From Reyranella humidisoli (lineage in GTDB: Bacteria > Pseudomonadota > Alphaproteobacteria > Reyranellales > Reyranellaceae): DNA of 64,000 bases. Position numbers and translations under genes: made by a program. The notes below the pieces were generated by a model. That model made no database searches and was not told the origin of the DNA. It saw only the letters and a program-made list of their open reading frames with translations. The DNA is taken from contig NZ_JAHOPB010000003.1 in NCBI RefSeq assembly GCF_019039055.1, positions 124,001 through 188,000 on the forward strand, in the 5' to 3' direction. This document shows positions 50,989-59,770 of the stretch, one piece after another (position 1 is the stretch's first letter; every line of letters begins with the position of its first letter).

Positions 50989-51438
50989 TTGGGCCCCGAC
51001 GACGACGAATATATCGGTTACGTGCTGTCGGATGTGGCGCGCCTCATCCGCACCGTGTTCGACCGGCGCGTGCGGGACATCGGCCTGACGCGTGCCCAAT
51101 GGCTCGTGCTCACCCGCCTCTATCGCCGGCCGGGCGCCAGCCAGACCGAGCTGGCGGACATGTTGGAAATCGACCGCGCCAGCGCGGGCCGCATGATCGA
51201 CCGCATGCAGAAGAACGGCTGGGTCGAGCGCCGCGCCGACACGGGCGACCGCCGCGTCAACCGTCTGCATCTCACCGCCGACGCCCGCCGCGCGCACAGA
51301 GGCATGTGGGCGATCGCGGAAGCCACCGTCGACGACGCGCTGGCGCCGCTCTCGGCCGCCGAGCGTGACCAGTTCACGCGGCTCGCGGCGCGGGTGAAGG
51401 GCCAACTCCAGTCGATGGCAGGGGCGAACGGATCATGA
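50989..51438 (+). CDS. MarR-family transcriptional regulator
   Basis: 149-residue winged-helix repressor. DIGLTRAQWLVLTRLYRRPGASQTELADML (about 25-54) and the recognition region DRASAGRMIDRMQKNGWVERRADTGDRRVNRLHLT (about 57-91, with the D-x-R wing) are diagnostic. Start is TTG 50989 (no ATG nearby), with weak GAGCAGCGA upstream; low expression would suit an autorepressor. It overlaps the EmrA-like gene by 4 bases (ATGA) and faces the operator at 50953-50972. Confidence 0.88.
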   Translation: MGPDDDEYIGYVLSDVARLIRTVFDRRVRDIGLTRAQWLVLTRLYRRPGASQTELADMLEIDRASAGRMIDRMQKNGWVERRADTGDRRVNRLHLTADARRAHRGMWAIAEATVDDALAPLSAAERDQFTRLAARVKGQLQSMAGANGS

Positions 51439-52541
51439 GCCGCCGCCCCGTCCCCGTGCTGCGCCTGGCCCTTTTGTTCGTGGTTCCGTTGCTCGCGGTC
51501 GCCGGGGCGGGGTGGTGGTGGCTGTCGGGCGGACGTTACGTCTCGACCGACAATGCCTACGTGAAGGCCCACATCGTCCAGATCTCGCCCGAGGTCTCGG
51601 GCCAGGTCCGTCGCGTCCTGGCCAAGGACCATGCGACCGTCGAGGCGGGCCAACCACTGCTCACCATCGAATCGAGGCCGTTCCGGCTGGCGCTCGACAG
51701 CGCCGAGGCCGAGCTCGATACGGCGCGCGCCCATGTCGAGACCCTGCGTGGCATCTGGCGCGAGGCCGTCGCCGAACTGGCCGACGCCGAGGCACGGGCC
51801 GTCTATTTCCAGCGCCAGGCGCAGCGGCAGGAGGAACTTGCGATCAAGGGCGTGGCCTCGGCGAGCAAGCGGGACGAATCGCAGAACGACGCCCGCGCGG
51901 CGGCCGATCGGGTGTCGACCGCGCGCGAGAAGCTGCAGCGCGTGCTGACGGCGCTGAACGGCGACCCGCAGCTTCCCGCCGATTCCCACCCCATGGTTCG
52001 CGAGAAGATCGCGGCACGGGAACGGGCGGCCCTCGATCTTTCACGCACGACAGTCCGCGCGCCGGTGGACGGTGTGGTCGTGAATATGCGCCTGCAGCAG
52101 GGCGAGCAGATCAGGGCGGCGACGCCGCTCTTCTCGCTGGTGGTGCTGAGCCGTCCCTGGGTCGAGGCGAACTACAAGGAAACCGAGCTCACCCATGTGA
52201 AGGTCGGCCAGAAGGCGACCGTGATGCTCGACACCTATCCCAACGAAACCTGGGAAGCGATCGTCGAGAGCGTCAGCCCGGCGACGGGCGCGGAGTTCGC
52301 GATCCTGCCGCCGCAGAATGCCAGCGGGAACTGGGTGAAGGTCGTGCAGCGCCTGCCGGTGAAGTTGCGGCTGCTGCCGCATGTCGGCGAGTCGCCGCTG
52401 CGCGCGGGCATGACCGCCACGGTGAAGATCGACACCGGCCGCCAGCGTGACCTGACGAGCTTGATCGGCAGCACGAAGGAGGCGCCGCGGCCGCCAGCGT
52501 CATCGTCCACGCCGCACGACGTGACGGCTCAGTCGAAGTAA
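51435..52541 (+). CDS. emrA: HlyD/EmrA-family membrane fusion protein
   Basis: 368-residue periplasmic adaptor. Single N-terminal helix (about 8-28), biotinyl-lipoyl domain start STDNAYVKAHIVQISPEVSGQV (about 37-58), a long coiled-coil hairpin (about 85-185), then DLSRTTVRAPVDGVVVNMRLQQGEQI and the beta-barrel region. It links the EmrB pump to an outer-membrane channel. ATG 51435 overlaps the marR stop. The split arrangement (marR-emrA on plus, emrB on minus) is less common than an emrAB operon. Confidence 0.9.
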   Translation: MSRRPVPVLRLALLFVVPLLAVAGAGWWWLSGGRYVSTDNAYVKAHIVQISPEVSGQVRRVLAKDHATVEAGQPLLTIESRPFRLALDSAEAELDTARAHVETLRGIWREAVAELADAEARAVYFQRQAQRQEELAIKGVASASKRDESQNDARAAADRVSTAREKLQRVLTALNGDPQLPADSHPMVREKIAARERAALDLSRTTVRAPVDGVVVNMRLQQGEQIRAATPLFSLVVLSRPWVEANYKETELTHVKVGQKATVMLDTYPNETWEAIVESVSPATGAEFAILPPQNASGNWVKVVQRLPVKLRLLPHVGESPLRAGMTATVKIDTGRQRDLTSLIGSTKEAPRPPASSSTPHDVTAQSK

Positions 52542-52581
52542 AAACCCGTCGTCTCGAGCGGCGTGTTTGTGTCGAGCCTTT

Positions 52582-53634
52582 CTAGCCGCAGGCCAGCGAA
52601 TAGATGTGCTGGACTTCGCCGGGCAGCGGCATCGCCTGCCAGGTCTTGCCGGCATCGCGGGTACCGAAGACTTCGCCGTCGTAGCGGGCGCCGATATAGA
52701 CCTGCCCTGCATCGGTCGGGTGGAGGCCGATCGACATGATGGTGCCGTTCACCTTGACCTTGTCGAAGCGGCTCCAACTCTCGCCGCCATCCTCGCTGCG
52801 GTAGAGACCGCCGTCCTTGCTGGCGGCGGCGACCGAGAGGGCGGAGTAGAGCGTGTTGGGCTCGACCGGCGAGACGCGGATGTCGCGGCCGTAGGTGGTC
52901 GGCGAAAAGCGACCGACCTCCATGTCCCTCCAGGTACGGCCCTGGTCGGCACTGCGGAACAGGCCCATCCGGACGGCAAGCCAAAGCCCGTCGGGGTCGG
53001 CGGGATTGATGGTGACGGCGTGGCTGTCGAGCATCCCTTCGGCGGTGGTGTCGCTGACGATCCTGCTCTTGAGATGCTCGTGCTCGGCGAGCTTCAGCAG
53101 GCCGGCACTGCAATCGGTCCAGGTCTGGCCGAGATCGATGCTGCGCATGACACCGTTGATCTCGAGGGCCGCATAAATCTCGTCGTGGCGCTTCGGGTGC
53201 TGCACGAGCCGCATCACGCGCGACGCAAAGGGACCCTTGCAATGCGTGTCGATGGCGGGCGTCGGCAGGCGCCGCCAAGAGGCCCCTCCATCGTCACTGC
53301 GGTAGACGTCGATCGGCGACGCCCCAGCGAAGATGCGGCTGGGATCGCGCGAATCGACCATGAAGGACCAGACCTCCTTGCCCGCGTCGGGAAAGGCGGT
53401 CCGGCGGAAGGTGGCGCCGCGGTCCGTGCTGCGCCACACGCCGTCGTTGGTGCCGGCGAACACCGTCTCCGGATCCTTCGGATGGACGAAGACGGTGAAG
53501 GCCTGGACGGTGCCCAGCACGTGCTGCCAGTCACCGCCCGCGGTGCCGCGGCGGAAGATGCCGACGCGGCCTGGATGATCGGGTTTCCCGAAATAGCCGG
53601 CGACGCCGACATAGATGTTCGACTGCTCGGCCAT
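52582..53634 (-). CDS. BNR/sortilin-type beta-propeller repeat protein
   Basis: 350 residues from ATG 53634 (MAEQSNIYVGVAGYFG). Repeated Asp-box (BNR) motifs of the S-x-D-x-G-x-T-W form occur at least four times: RSTDRGATFRR, RSDDGGASWRR, RSADQGRTWRD, RSEDGGESWSR, plus GTRDAGKTWQA, arranged as blades of a beta-propeller like the VPS10/sialidase superfamily. No signal peptide is visible, so it appears cytosolic. It lies 14 bp after the binding protein gene. Catalytic residues of sialidases are not evident; function unknown. Confidence 0.8.
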   Translation of the reverse strand: MAEQSNIYVGVAGYFGKPDHPGRVGIFRRGTAGGDWQHVLGTVQAFTVFVHPKDPETVFAGTNDGVWRSTDRGATFRRTAFPDAGKEVWSFMVDSRDPSRIFAGASPIDVYRSDDGGASWRRLPTPAIDTHCKGPFASRVMRLVQHPKRHDEIYAALEINGVMRSIDLGQTWTDCSAGLLKLAEHEHLKSRIVSDTTAEGMLDSHAVTINPADPDGLWLAVRMGLFRSADQGRTWRDMEVGRFSPTTYGRDIRVSPVEPNTLYSALSVAAASKDGGLYRSEDGGESWSRFDKVKVNGTIMSIGLHPTDAGQVYIGARYDGEVFGTRDAGKTWQAMPLPGEVQHIYSLACG

Positions 53635-53648
53635 GACGGGACTCCGGC

Positions 53649-54863
53649 TCAGTTCTTCTTGACCAGCGGGCACTCGCTGTCGGCCAGCGGCCGGAACGCG
53701 TCCTCGCCCGAGATCTCTGACAGCAGCTTGTAGTAGTCCCACGGGCCCTTCGACTCCGACGGCTTCTTGACCTCGAAGAGGTACATGTTGTGCATCTTGC
53801 GGCCATCCTGGCGGACATAGCTCGGGCCGAAGATCGGGTCTTCCCACTTGGTGGCCTTCATCGCGGCCATCACCTTGTCGGCATCGTCGGTACCGGTCGC
53901 CTTGACCGCATTCAGGTAGGCGAGGGTGGCCGAGTAGAAGCCGGCCTGCACACTGGTCGGCATCTTGCCGTTGAAGCGGGCGGCAAAGCGCTTGGCGAAG
54001 GCACGCGTCCGGTCGTTGAGGTCCCAGTAGAACGCCTCGGTCAGGTTCAGCCCCTGCGAGCGCTCGAGGCCCAGCGAATGGATGTCGGAGATGAAGACCA
54101 GGAGGCCGGCGAGCTTCTGGCCGCCCTTGACGATGCCGAACTCGGAGGCCTGCTTGATCGAGTTGATCGTGTCGCCGCCGGCATTGGCGAGACCGATGAT
54201 CTGAGCCTTCGAGCCCTGCGCCTGCAGCAGGAAGGACGAGAAGTCGTTGGTGTTGATCGGGTGCTTGACGCCGCCGACCACTGTGCCTCCCGCCTTCTTG
54301 ACGACGGCGGAGACGTCGCGTTCCAGCGCGTAGCCGAAGGCGTAGTCGGCGGTGAGGAAGAACCAGGTCTTGCCGCCGGCCTTCACGACCGCCGAGCCGG
54401 TGCCGTTGGCGAGGGCCGCCGTGTCGTATACCCAATGGATCAGGTAGGGGTTGCAGAGCTTGCCGGTGAGGTCCGACGAGGCGGGGTCTGGGGCGATGAA
54501 GATCTTCTTCTTGTCGCCGGCGACGCGCGCCGCGGCGATCGACGAGGACGAGGCGCCGGCGCCCATCACCATGTCGACTTTCTCGTTGTCATACCAGCGG
54601 CCGACGGTGGTTGCCGCCACGTCCGCCTTGTTCTGGATGTCGCCGGAGACGAACTCGATCTTCTGGCCGAGCACGGTGCCGCCGAAATCCTCGATCGCCA
54701 TCTGGGCCGCGAGAACGGCACCGGGGCCGTTGATGTCGGCGTAAAGGCTCGACAGGTCGGTGGCGAGACCGATCTTGAGCGTGTTGTCGGATAGCTGGGC
54801 GGCTGCCGGAAGTGCCCATGCCGCAAGGCAGAATGCGGCCGTGCCAAGCAGGTTACGTCTCAT
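53649..54863 (-). CDS. branched-chain amino acid-type ABC binding protein (LivJ/LivK-like)
   Basis: 404 residues from ATG 54863 with a GGGAGAG ribosome site. Signal peptide ends ALPAAAQL (about 23). The mature part begins NTLKIGLATDLSSLYADINGPGAVLAAQMAIEDFGG, the periplasmic-binding-protein type I start; later YDNEKVDMVMGAGASSSSIAAARVAGDKKKIFIAP and RDVSAVVKKAGGTVVGGVKHP fit the family. No permease or ATPase genes adjoin it, so it must feed a transporter elsewhere. Likely co-transcribed with the BNR-repeat gene. Confidence 0.88.
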   Translation of the reverse strand: MRRNLLGTAAFCLAAWALPAAAQLSDNTLKIGLATDLSSLYADINGPGAVLAAQMAIEDFGGTVLGQKIEFVSGDIQNKADVAATTVGRWYDNEKVDMVMGAGASSSSIAAARVAGDKKKIFIAPDPASSDLTGKLCNPYLIHWVYDTAALANGTGSAVVKAGGKTWFFLTADYAFGYALERDVSAVVKKAGGTVVGGVKHPINTNDFSSFLLQAQGSKAQIIGLANAGGDTINSIKQASEFGIVKGGQKLAGLLVFISDIHSLGLERSQGLNLTEAFYWDLNDRTRAFAKRFAARFNGKMPTSVQAGFYSATLAYLNAVKATGTDDADKVMAAMKATKWEDPIFGPSYVRQDGRKMHNMYLFEVKKPSESKGPWDYYKLLSEISGEDAFRPLADSECPLVKKN

Positions 54864-54941
54864 CGTTTCTCTCCCTAGGTTTTGTCGTTGAGACAAGCCT
54901 AGCAAGCTGGCGCCAAGCCGCAAAGCCGTAGGAGACGGAAG

Positions 54942-55682
54942 ATGATCGAGAAAATTCTGGACATCCCGACCAGGGATGGAGCGATGGAGACCTTCATCTG
55001 CCATCCGGAGCGGGGCGGCCCGTATCCCCCGGTGCTCATGCTGATGGATGCCCCCGGCATCCGCGAGGAACTTTACGACATGGCCCGCCGCCTCGCGACG
55101 GTCGGCTACTATGTGATGCTGCCCAATCTTTACTACCGCGCCGGCACCGACACGAAGTACGGGCCGGACGTGCTGAAGCATGGCAGCGACGAGCACAAGC
55201 GCATGCGCGCGGTCCGAACGAAAATGACCATCCCGCCGGTCATGGACGACGTGGCGGCGATGATCGCCTATGCCGACGCCCAGAAGGAATCGAAGAAGGG
55301 ACCGGTCGGGACCCATGGCTACTGCATGAGCGGCCCATATTCCCTGGCGGCGGCGGCGCGCTATCCCGACCGGATTGCGGCGGCGGCCTCGTTCTACGGT
55401 ACTTGGCTGGTGAGTGATGCGGTCGAGAGTCCGCACCTGACGCTCGGCAAGGCCAAGGGCGAGCTCTACATCTCCTGCGCCGAACACGACGAGCTGGCGC
55501 CGCCGGACATGGTCAAAGACCTCAAGGCGCTGTTCGACAAGTCAGGCGCCAAGGGTGAACTGGAAGTCCATCCGACCGTACATCACGGCTTCGCCTTCCC
55601 GCAGCGCTGGTGCTACGACAAGCCGGCTGCCGAGCGGCACTGGGAGCGCCTGATCGCGCTCTACCGCCGCAATCTCGGCTAG
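54942..55682 (+). CDS. dienelactone hydrolase family protein (cytosolic)
   Basis: 246-residue alpha/beta hydrolase. Nucleophile Cys in THGYCMSGPYSL (about 127), acid Asp in SCAEHDELAPPDM (about 184), and His in VHPTVHHGFAFP (about 216) match the dienelactone hydrolase triad. N-terminal marks: DIPTRDGAMETFICHPE and VLMLMDAPGIREELYDMARRLA. No signal peptide. GGAGACGGAAG precedes the ATG. It is 19 bp before a second, exported homologue. Substrate unknown. Confidence 0.87.
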   Translation: MIEKILDIPTRDGAMETFICHPERGGPYPPVLMLMDAPGIREELYDMARRLATVGYYVMLPNLYYRAGTDTKYGPDVLKHGSDEHKRMRAVRTKMTIPPVMDDVAAMIAYADAQKESKKGPVGTHGYCMSGPYSLAAAARYPDRIAAAASFYGTWLVSDAVESPHLTLGKAKGELYISCAEHDELAPPDMVKDLKALFDKSGAKGELEVHPTVHHGFAFPQRWCYDKPAAERHWERLIALYRRNLG

Positions 55683-55701
55683 ACGACGCAGGGGGCTCGC
55701 G

Positions 55702-56589
55702 ATGGATGGGCAGGTTCTGACGCAGACGGAGATCGATCGGCGCATCTTCGATCTCTACGACGAGTACTGTCATGGCGGCATGGATCGCCGCACTTTCCTG
55801 TCGCGAGCGGCCGCCGTGACGGTCGGCGGACTTGCCATGGCGCAGGCCCTGATGCCGCGCTATGCGCAGGCCCAGACGATCTCCTTCACCGACGATCGCA
55901 TCAAGGCCAAATACGTGACCTATGCGTCGCCCGGCGGGACGTCGGGCACGATGCGCGGCTACCTCGTTCAACCGAAGGGCAATGGCCCGTTCCCGGTGGT
56001 GTTGGTCGTCCACGAGAATCGAGGGCTCAATCCCTATATTGAGGACGTGGCGCGCCGCGCGGCGACCGAGGGGTTCCTGGCGCTGGCCCCGGACGGCCTG
56101 TTCCCGGTTGGCGGCTATCCCGGAAACGACGATGACGGCCGCACGCTGCAGGCCAAACTCGACCAGGCCAAGCTGCGCACGGACATGGTGAACAGCGCGC
56201 GCTTCCTGAAGGCCCATGCGATGTCGACCGGCAAGCTGGGCGTCACCGGCTTCTGCTGGGGCGGTGGCACGACCAACTTCCTGGCCGCGACCCTCGGCGC
56301 CGACATGAATGCCGGAGTGCCGTTCTACGGCGCGGCGGCGGAGACCGCTTCGGTGCCGAACATCAAGGCACCCTTGCTGGTGCAGTACGCCGAGACCGAC
56401 GAGCGCATCAACGCCATGTGGCCGGCCTACGAGGCCGCGCTGAAGTCGGCGGGAGCATCCTACGAGATGTTCATCTATCCCGGCACGCAGCACGGCTTTC
56501 ACAACAATTCGACGCCGCGCTACAACGAGGCCCAGGCCAAGATCGCCTGGGACCGCACCATCGCCTTCTTCAGGAAGAACCTGGCCTGA
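55702..56589 (+). CDS. dienelactone hydrolase family protein, Tat-exported
   Basis: 295 residues. A 27-residue hydrophilic stretch (TEIDRRIFDLYDEYCHGGM) precedes a Tat signal DRRTFLSRAAAVTVGG with cleavage near YAQAQT (about 58). Catalytic triad: Cys in VTGFCWGGGTTNF, Asp in YAETDERINAM, His in GTQHGFHNN. It should act in the periplasm, unlike its upstream neighbour. The extended n-region before a Tat motif recurs in this subgroup and is probably real; an internal ATG at the MDRRTF position is the alternative start. Confidence 0.87.
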   Translation: MDGQVLTQTEIDRRIFDLYDEYCHGGMDRRTFLSRAAAVTVGGLAMAQALMPRYAQAQTISFTDDRIKAKYVTYASPGGTSGTMRGYLVQPKGNGPFPVVLVVHENRGLNPYIEDVARRAATEGFLALAPDGLFPVGGYPGNDDDGRTLQAKLDQAKLRTDMVNSARFLKAHAMSTGKLGVTGFCWGGGTTNFLAATLGADMNAGVPFYGAAAETASVPNIKAPLLVQYAETDERINAMWPAYEAALKSAGASYEMFIYPGTQHGFHNNSTPRYNEAQAKIAWDRTIAFFRKNLA

Positions 56590-56618
56590 CTTGGCGTCCG
56601 CAAGATCGGACGGCAGGC

Positions 56619-57122
56619 TCAGGCGGCTCTTGCAGGCTTGGGCTTGCCGGCCTGCCATTCGTCGAGCTTGCGGCGAGCACCGTTCTTGGCCGGGTCCAGC
56701 GCCGATTCCTGGCCCGGCACCTTGGCGGACAGCTCGATCACGTAGCCATTGGGATCGCGGAAGTAGATCGACCGGATGAAATGATGGTCGGAGACGCCAC
56801 GGACCTCGCGGCCTTCCGCCTTGCCTTTGGCGAGCATGCGGTCGAGTGCGTCGGGTTCGACCTCCAGCGCGATGTGGAGGTCGAAATCGTGCTGGTCCTT
56901 GAAGGCGAATGGCATGTCCGGCGCCTCGAAGAAGGCGAGGCAGGAGCCGTCGTCGAGCTGGAAGAAGGTGTGCAGGACGCCCGCGCCGGTCGCGCGGCCG
57001 GTCTTGGTCTGCTCGATCTTGAGCGTATGAACGAGGGGGAGGCCGAGGAAGTCCTCGTAGAACTTCCTCGTCTCCTCCGAATCGCGGCAGCGATAGGCGT
57101 TGTGGTGCAGACCCTTGATCAT
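56619..57122 (-). CDS. VOC-superfamily protein (glyoxalase/dioxygenase-like)
   Basis: 167 residues. Metal-site elements: IKGLHHNAYRCRD at the N-terminus (His), HIALEVEP (about 85) and RDPNGYVIELSAKVPG with the Glu near residue 127; SEETRKFYEDFLGLPLVHTL is the usual VOC helix. The pattern fits a single-module extradiol dioxygenase or lactoylglutathione-lyase-type enzyme. It converges on the exported hydrolase gene, 29 bp apart. Confidence 0.82.
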   Translation of the reverse strand: MIKGLHHNAYRCRDSEETRKFYEDFLGLPLVHTLKIEQTKTGRATGAGVLHTFFQLDDGSCLAFFEAPDMPFAFKDQHDFDLHIALEVEPDALDRMLAKGKAEGREVRGVSDHHFIRSIYFRDPNGYVIELSAKVPGQESALDPAKNGARRKLDEWQAGKPKPARAA

Positions 57123-57164
57123 CGAAACCTCCGATCAGATCGTTTGCACGAGCCTAGCGCGCTC

Positions 57165-58751
57165 CTAGCGGTCGAGCCAGACGTCCTCGAAGCGCCAGTG
57201 ATTGTAGATCGTGTTGACCGCAAGATTGACGGCCTTCACTTCGGGGCGCCAGCAGGTGCCGCCCCAGCCATGCTGGATGACGGGACGGGCGCCGTCTTCC
57301 TGCAGCTTCTTGTCGATCTCCCACACGAGCTTCCGGCGGGCCTCGATGTCGGTCATCATCGACTGCTGGTCGAACAGCTTCTCGACATCCGGATTGCAGT
57401 AGTTGGTGTAGTTGCGCTCCGAGCCGCAGCGGAAGGTCTCGTAGAACACGACGTCCGGATCGTCGACGCCGACACCTTGGATGTTCATGCCGATGGCGAA
57501 GTCGCGGCGCATCATGCGGTTGTACCAGACCGCGGTTTCGAGCGGCTCCAGCTCGGCCTGGATGTTCACCTGCTTCAGATGGTCGATCAGGATGACTGCG
57601 GGATCCCTGTAACTCGGGATGTTGCGCGTCGAGACCTTGATCTTCAGTGGCTTGTCGGTCGTGTAGCCGAGCTCCGCCATGATCTTGCGGCCTTCCTCGC
57701 GCGCCTTGGCGACGTCGGGGCCGTAGCCGGCCACAGTCGAGAGGAACTCTGTCGGCATGCCCCAGAGTCCCTCCGGTGGCGGCAGCATGGCGCCGCCGAT
57801 CCGGTAGTTGCCTTGTCCCAGTATCTCGTTGAAGGCATTGCGGTCGATCGACAGGGCCATGGCCCGGCGGATCTTCGCGTCGTCGAAGGGTGGCTTCTCG
57901 CGGTTGACCAGCAGGTTGGCCTGCGTGTTGGTCGGCTGCGCCTCGCAGATCGCCGTCGGTGCCTGGACCTTGAGATCGTTGACCATGGCCGGCGTGACGA
58001 CCGACGTGAAGGTCATGTCGAGCTTCCCGGCGACGAAAGTCAGGAGCGAGGTCGCTCGGTTCGGGATGATGGAGAATTCGATCGCGTCGAGATAGGGGCG
58101 ACCGGGTTTCCAGTAATCCGGATTGCGGGCGAGCTTGATCGACTCGTTCTGTTTCATCTCGACGAACTTGAACGGGCCGGTGCCGATCGGCTTCTGCCGC
58201 ATCTGCGCCGTCGGGACGTGGCAGGGATAGACCGGTGAGAAGGCCGCGGCGAGCATGGTGAGCAGGGAGGGCTGCGGCCGCTTGAGATGAAAGGTCGCCT
58301 CACGGTCGCCGTTGACCGTGACCTTCTCGAGATTGAAGTACCAGGTCTTGCGCGGGTTCTTGCGCAGCTTCGATTCGTCGGAGATCACCATGTCCCAGGT
58401 GCACTTCACGTCGGCGCTGGTGAAGGGCTTGCCGTCATGCCACTTCACGCCGTCGCGCAGCTTGAAGGTGAGCTGCTTGCCGTCGTCGCTCCATTTCCAC
58501 TCGGTGGCGAGGTCGGGGATGATGTTGTCCGGCCTGTTCTGCTTGGTCTTGGGGTCGAACATCACCAGGTTGTTGTAGACCGACATGAACGGCATGACGG
58601 TCGAGATGGTCGCTTCCTCGTGGATCGACGCGCTCGGCGGATTGTCCATGTGGGCGATCTTGAGTGTCCCGCCGGATTTCTGCGCCCAGGCGGCCGGCGC
58701 CGCAGACAAGGCCAGGATCGCCGCGACGAGCGGCAGTGTCGGATTTGCCAT
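57165..58751 (-). CDS. oligopeptide/dipeptide-type ABC transporter binding protein
   Basis: 528-residue cluster 5 (SBP_bac_5) binding protein. Signal peptide ends PAAWAQ (about 23). Family marks: IPDLATEWKWSDDGKQLTFKLRDGVKWHDGKPFTSADV (about 80-118), PIGTGPFKFVEMKQNESIKLARNPDYW, and a late RRDFAIGMNIQGVGVDDPD. Members bind peptides, nickel, glutathione or other organics. No DppBCDF genes adjoin it, so it is another orphan receptor. It is divergent from the Bug gene with a 61-bp gap. Confidence 0.88.
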   Translation of the reverse strand: MANPTLPLVAAILALSAAPAAWAQKSGGTLKIAHMDNPPSASIHEEATISTVMPFMSVYNNLVMFDPKTKQNRPDNIIPDLATEWKWSDDGKQLTFKLRDGVKWHDGKPFTSADVKCTWDMVISDESKLRKNPRKTWYFNLEKVTVNGDREATFHLKRPQPSLLTMLAAAFSPVYPCHVPTAQMRQKPIGTGPFKFVEMKQNESIKLARNPDYWKPGRPYLDAIEFSIIPNRATSLLTFVAGKLDMTFTSVVTPAMVNDLKVQAPTAICEAQPTNTQANLLVNREKPPFDDAKIRRAMALSIDRNAFNEILGQGNYRIGGAMLPPPEGLWGMPTEFLSTVAGYGPDVAKAREEGRKIMAELGYTTDKPLKIKVSTRNIPSYRDPAVILIDHLKQVNIQAELEPLETAVWYNRMMRRDFAIGMNIQGVGVDDPDVVFYETFRCGSERNYTNYCNPDVEKLFDQQSMMTDIEARRKLVWEIDKKLQEDGARPVIQHGWGGTCWRPEVKAVNLAVNTIYNHWRFEDVWLDR

Positions 58752-58812
58752 CCTTCGTTTCCTCCTCTTGTTTGTGATGACGCTAGCACTTCGCTGTGCC
58801 TAGAGTCGGTCC

Positions 58813-59763
58813 ATGAAGCTCATAAGTTTGCTGGTCGGAATGCTGCTCGCGATGCCGGCCGCCGCCCAGGACTATCCGGCCAGGCCGATCAAGATCATCA
58901 CGGCCTTCGGGCCGGGCACGGCAACCGACATCGCCGCGCGCGTGATCGGCCAGGACATCGCCGTCCAGACCGGCCAGACCGTCGTCATCGACAACAAGTC
59001 AGGTGCCGAAGGCCAGATCGCGGCGCAGTCCGCCGCGGCGGCGGCCCCGGACGGGTACACGCTGTTCTTCACGACGCAGACCACGCAGGCGATCAACCCG
59101 CACGTCTACAAGTCGCTGGCCTACGATCCGGTGAAGAGCTTTGCGCCGATCGCCGGCATCACGCTCGGCGCCCAGATCGTGATGGTACGCAACGACCTTC
59201 CGGCGAAGACCATCCAGGAGTTCATCGCACTTGCGAAGGCGCAGCCCGGCAAGCTGAGTTTCGGCAGCGGCAACGGGTCGAGCCGCGGCGGCGCCGAGCT
59301 GTTCCGCATCATGACCAGGACCGACCTGCTGGGTGTGCCCTACAAGACCCAGCCGCAGGCGATCACCGACCTGCTGGGCGGTCGCATCGACATCATCTTC
59401 TCGGACTTCACGGTCGGCCTCCCGCCGGTCCTCGACGGCCGTGCGCGCGGGCTCGCCGTCACCAGCAAGCAGCGCATCCCGGGCCTCGACCAGTTCCCGA
59501 CGGTCGACGAAAGCGGCGTGCCGGGCTTCGAGATGTGGGCGTGGACGGCGATGTACGCGCCAGCCGGTACGCCGAAGCCCATCGTCGACAAGCTGAATGC
59601 GCTGGTGCGGCAGGCAGCCAAGTCACCAGCCTATCTCAACCTGCTCAAGGCCAACTATGGCGTCTCGTTCGTCGGCTCGCCGGAGGAACTCGCTGCCTTC
59701 CAGGCGACCGAAACCAAGAAATGGGCCGAGATCGTGTCGATCGCCGGCATGAAGGAACCCTGA
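58813..59763 (+). CDS. Bug/TctC-family periplasmic binding protein
   Basis: 316 residues; third Bug protein in the window. Signal peptide MKLISLLVGMLLAMPAAAQ, then YPARPIKIITAFGPGTATDIAARVIGQD, IDNKSGAEGQIAAQSAAAAAPDGYTLFF and LSFGSGNGSSRGGAELFRIM. The 3' end is 7 bp from the convergent MFS gene. Bug proteins bind small carboxylates or aromatics; the neighbouring minus-strand operon for CoA-linked acid breakdown makes a dicarboxylate ligand plausible (inference). Confidence 0.9.
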   Translation: MKLISLLVGMLLAMPAAAQDYPARPIKIITAFGPGTATDIAARVIGQDIAVQTGQTVVIDNKSGAEGQIAAQSAAAAAPDGYTLFFTTQTTQAINPHVYKSLAYDPVKSFAPIAGITLGAQIVMVRNDLPAKTIQEFIALAKAQPGKLSFGSGNGSSRGGAELFRIMTRTDLLGVPYKTQPQAITDLLGGRIDIIFSDFTVGLPPVLDGRARGLAVTSKQRIPGLDQFPTVDESGVPGFEMWAWTAMYAPAGTPKPIVDKLNALVRQAAKSPAYLNLLKANYGVSFVGSPEELAAFQATETKKWAEIVSIAGMKEP

Positions 59764-59770
59764 GGGAACC

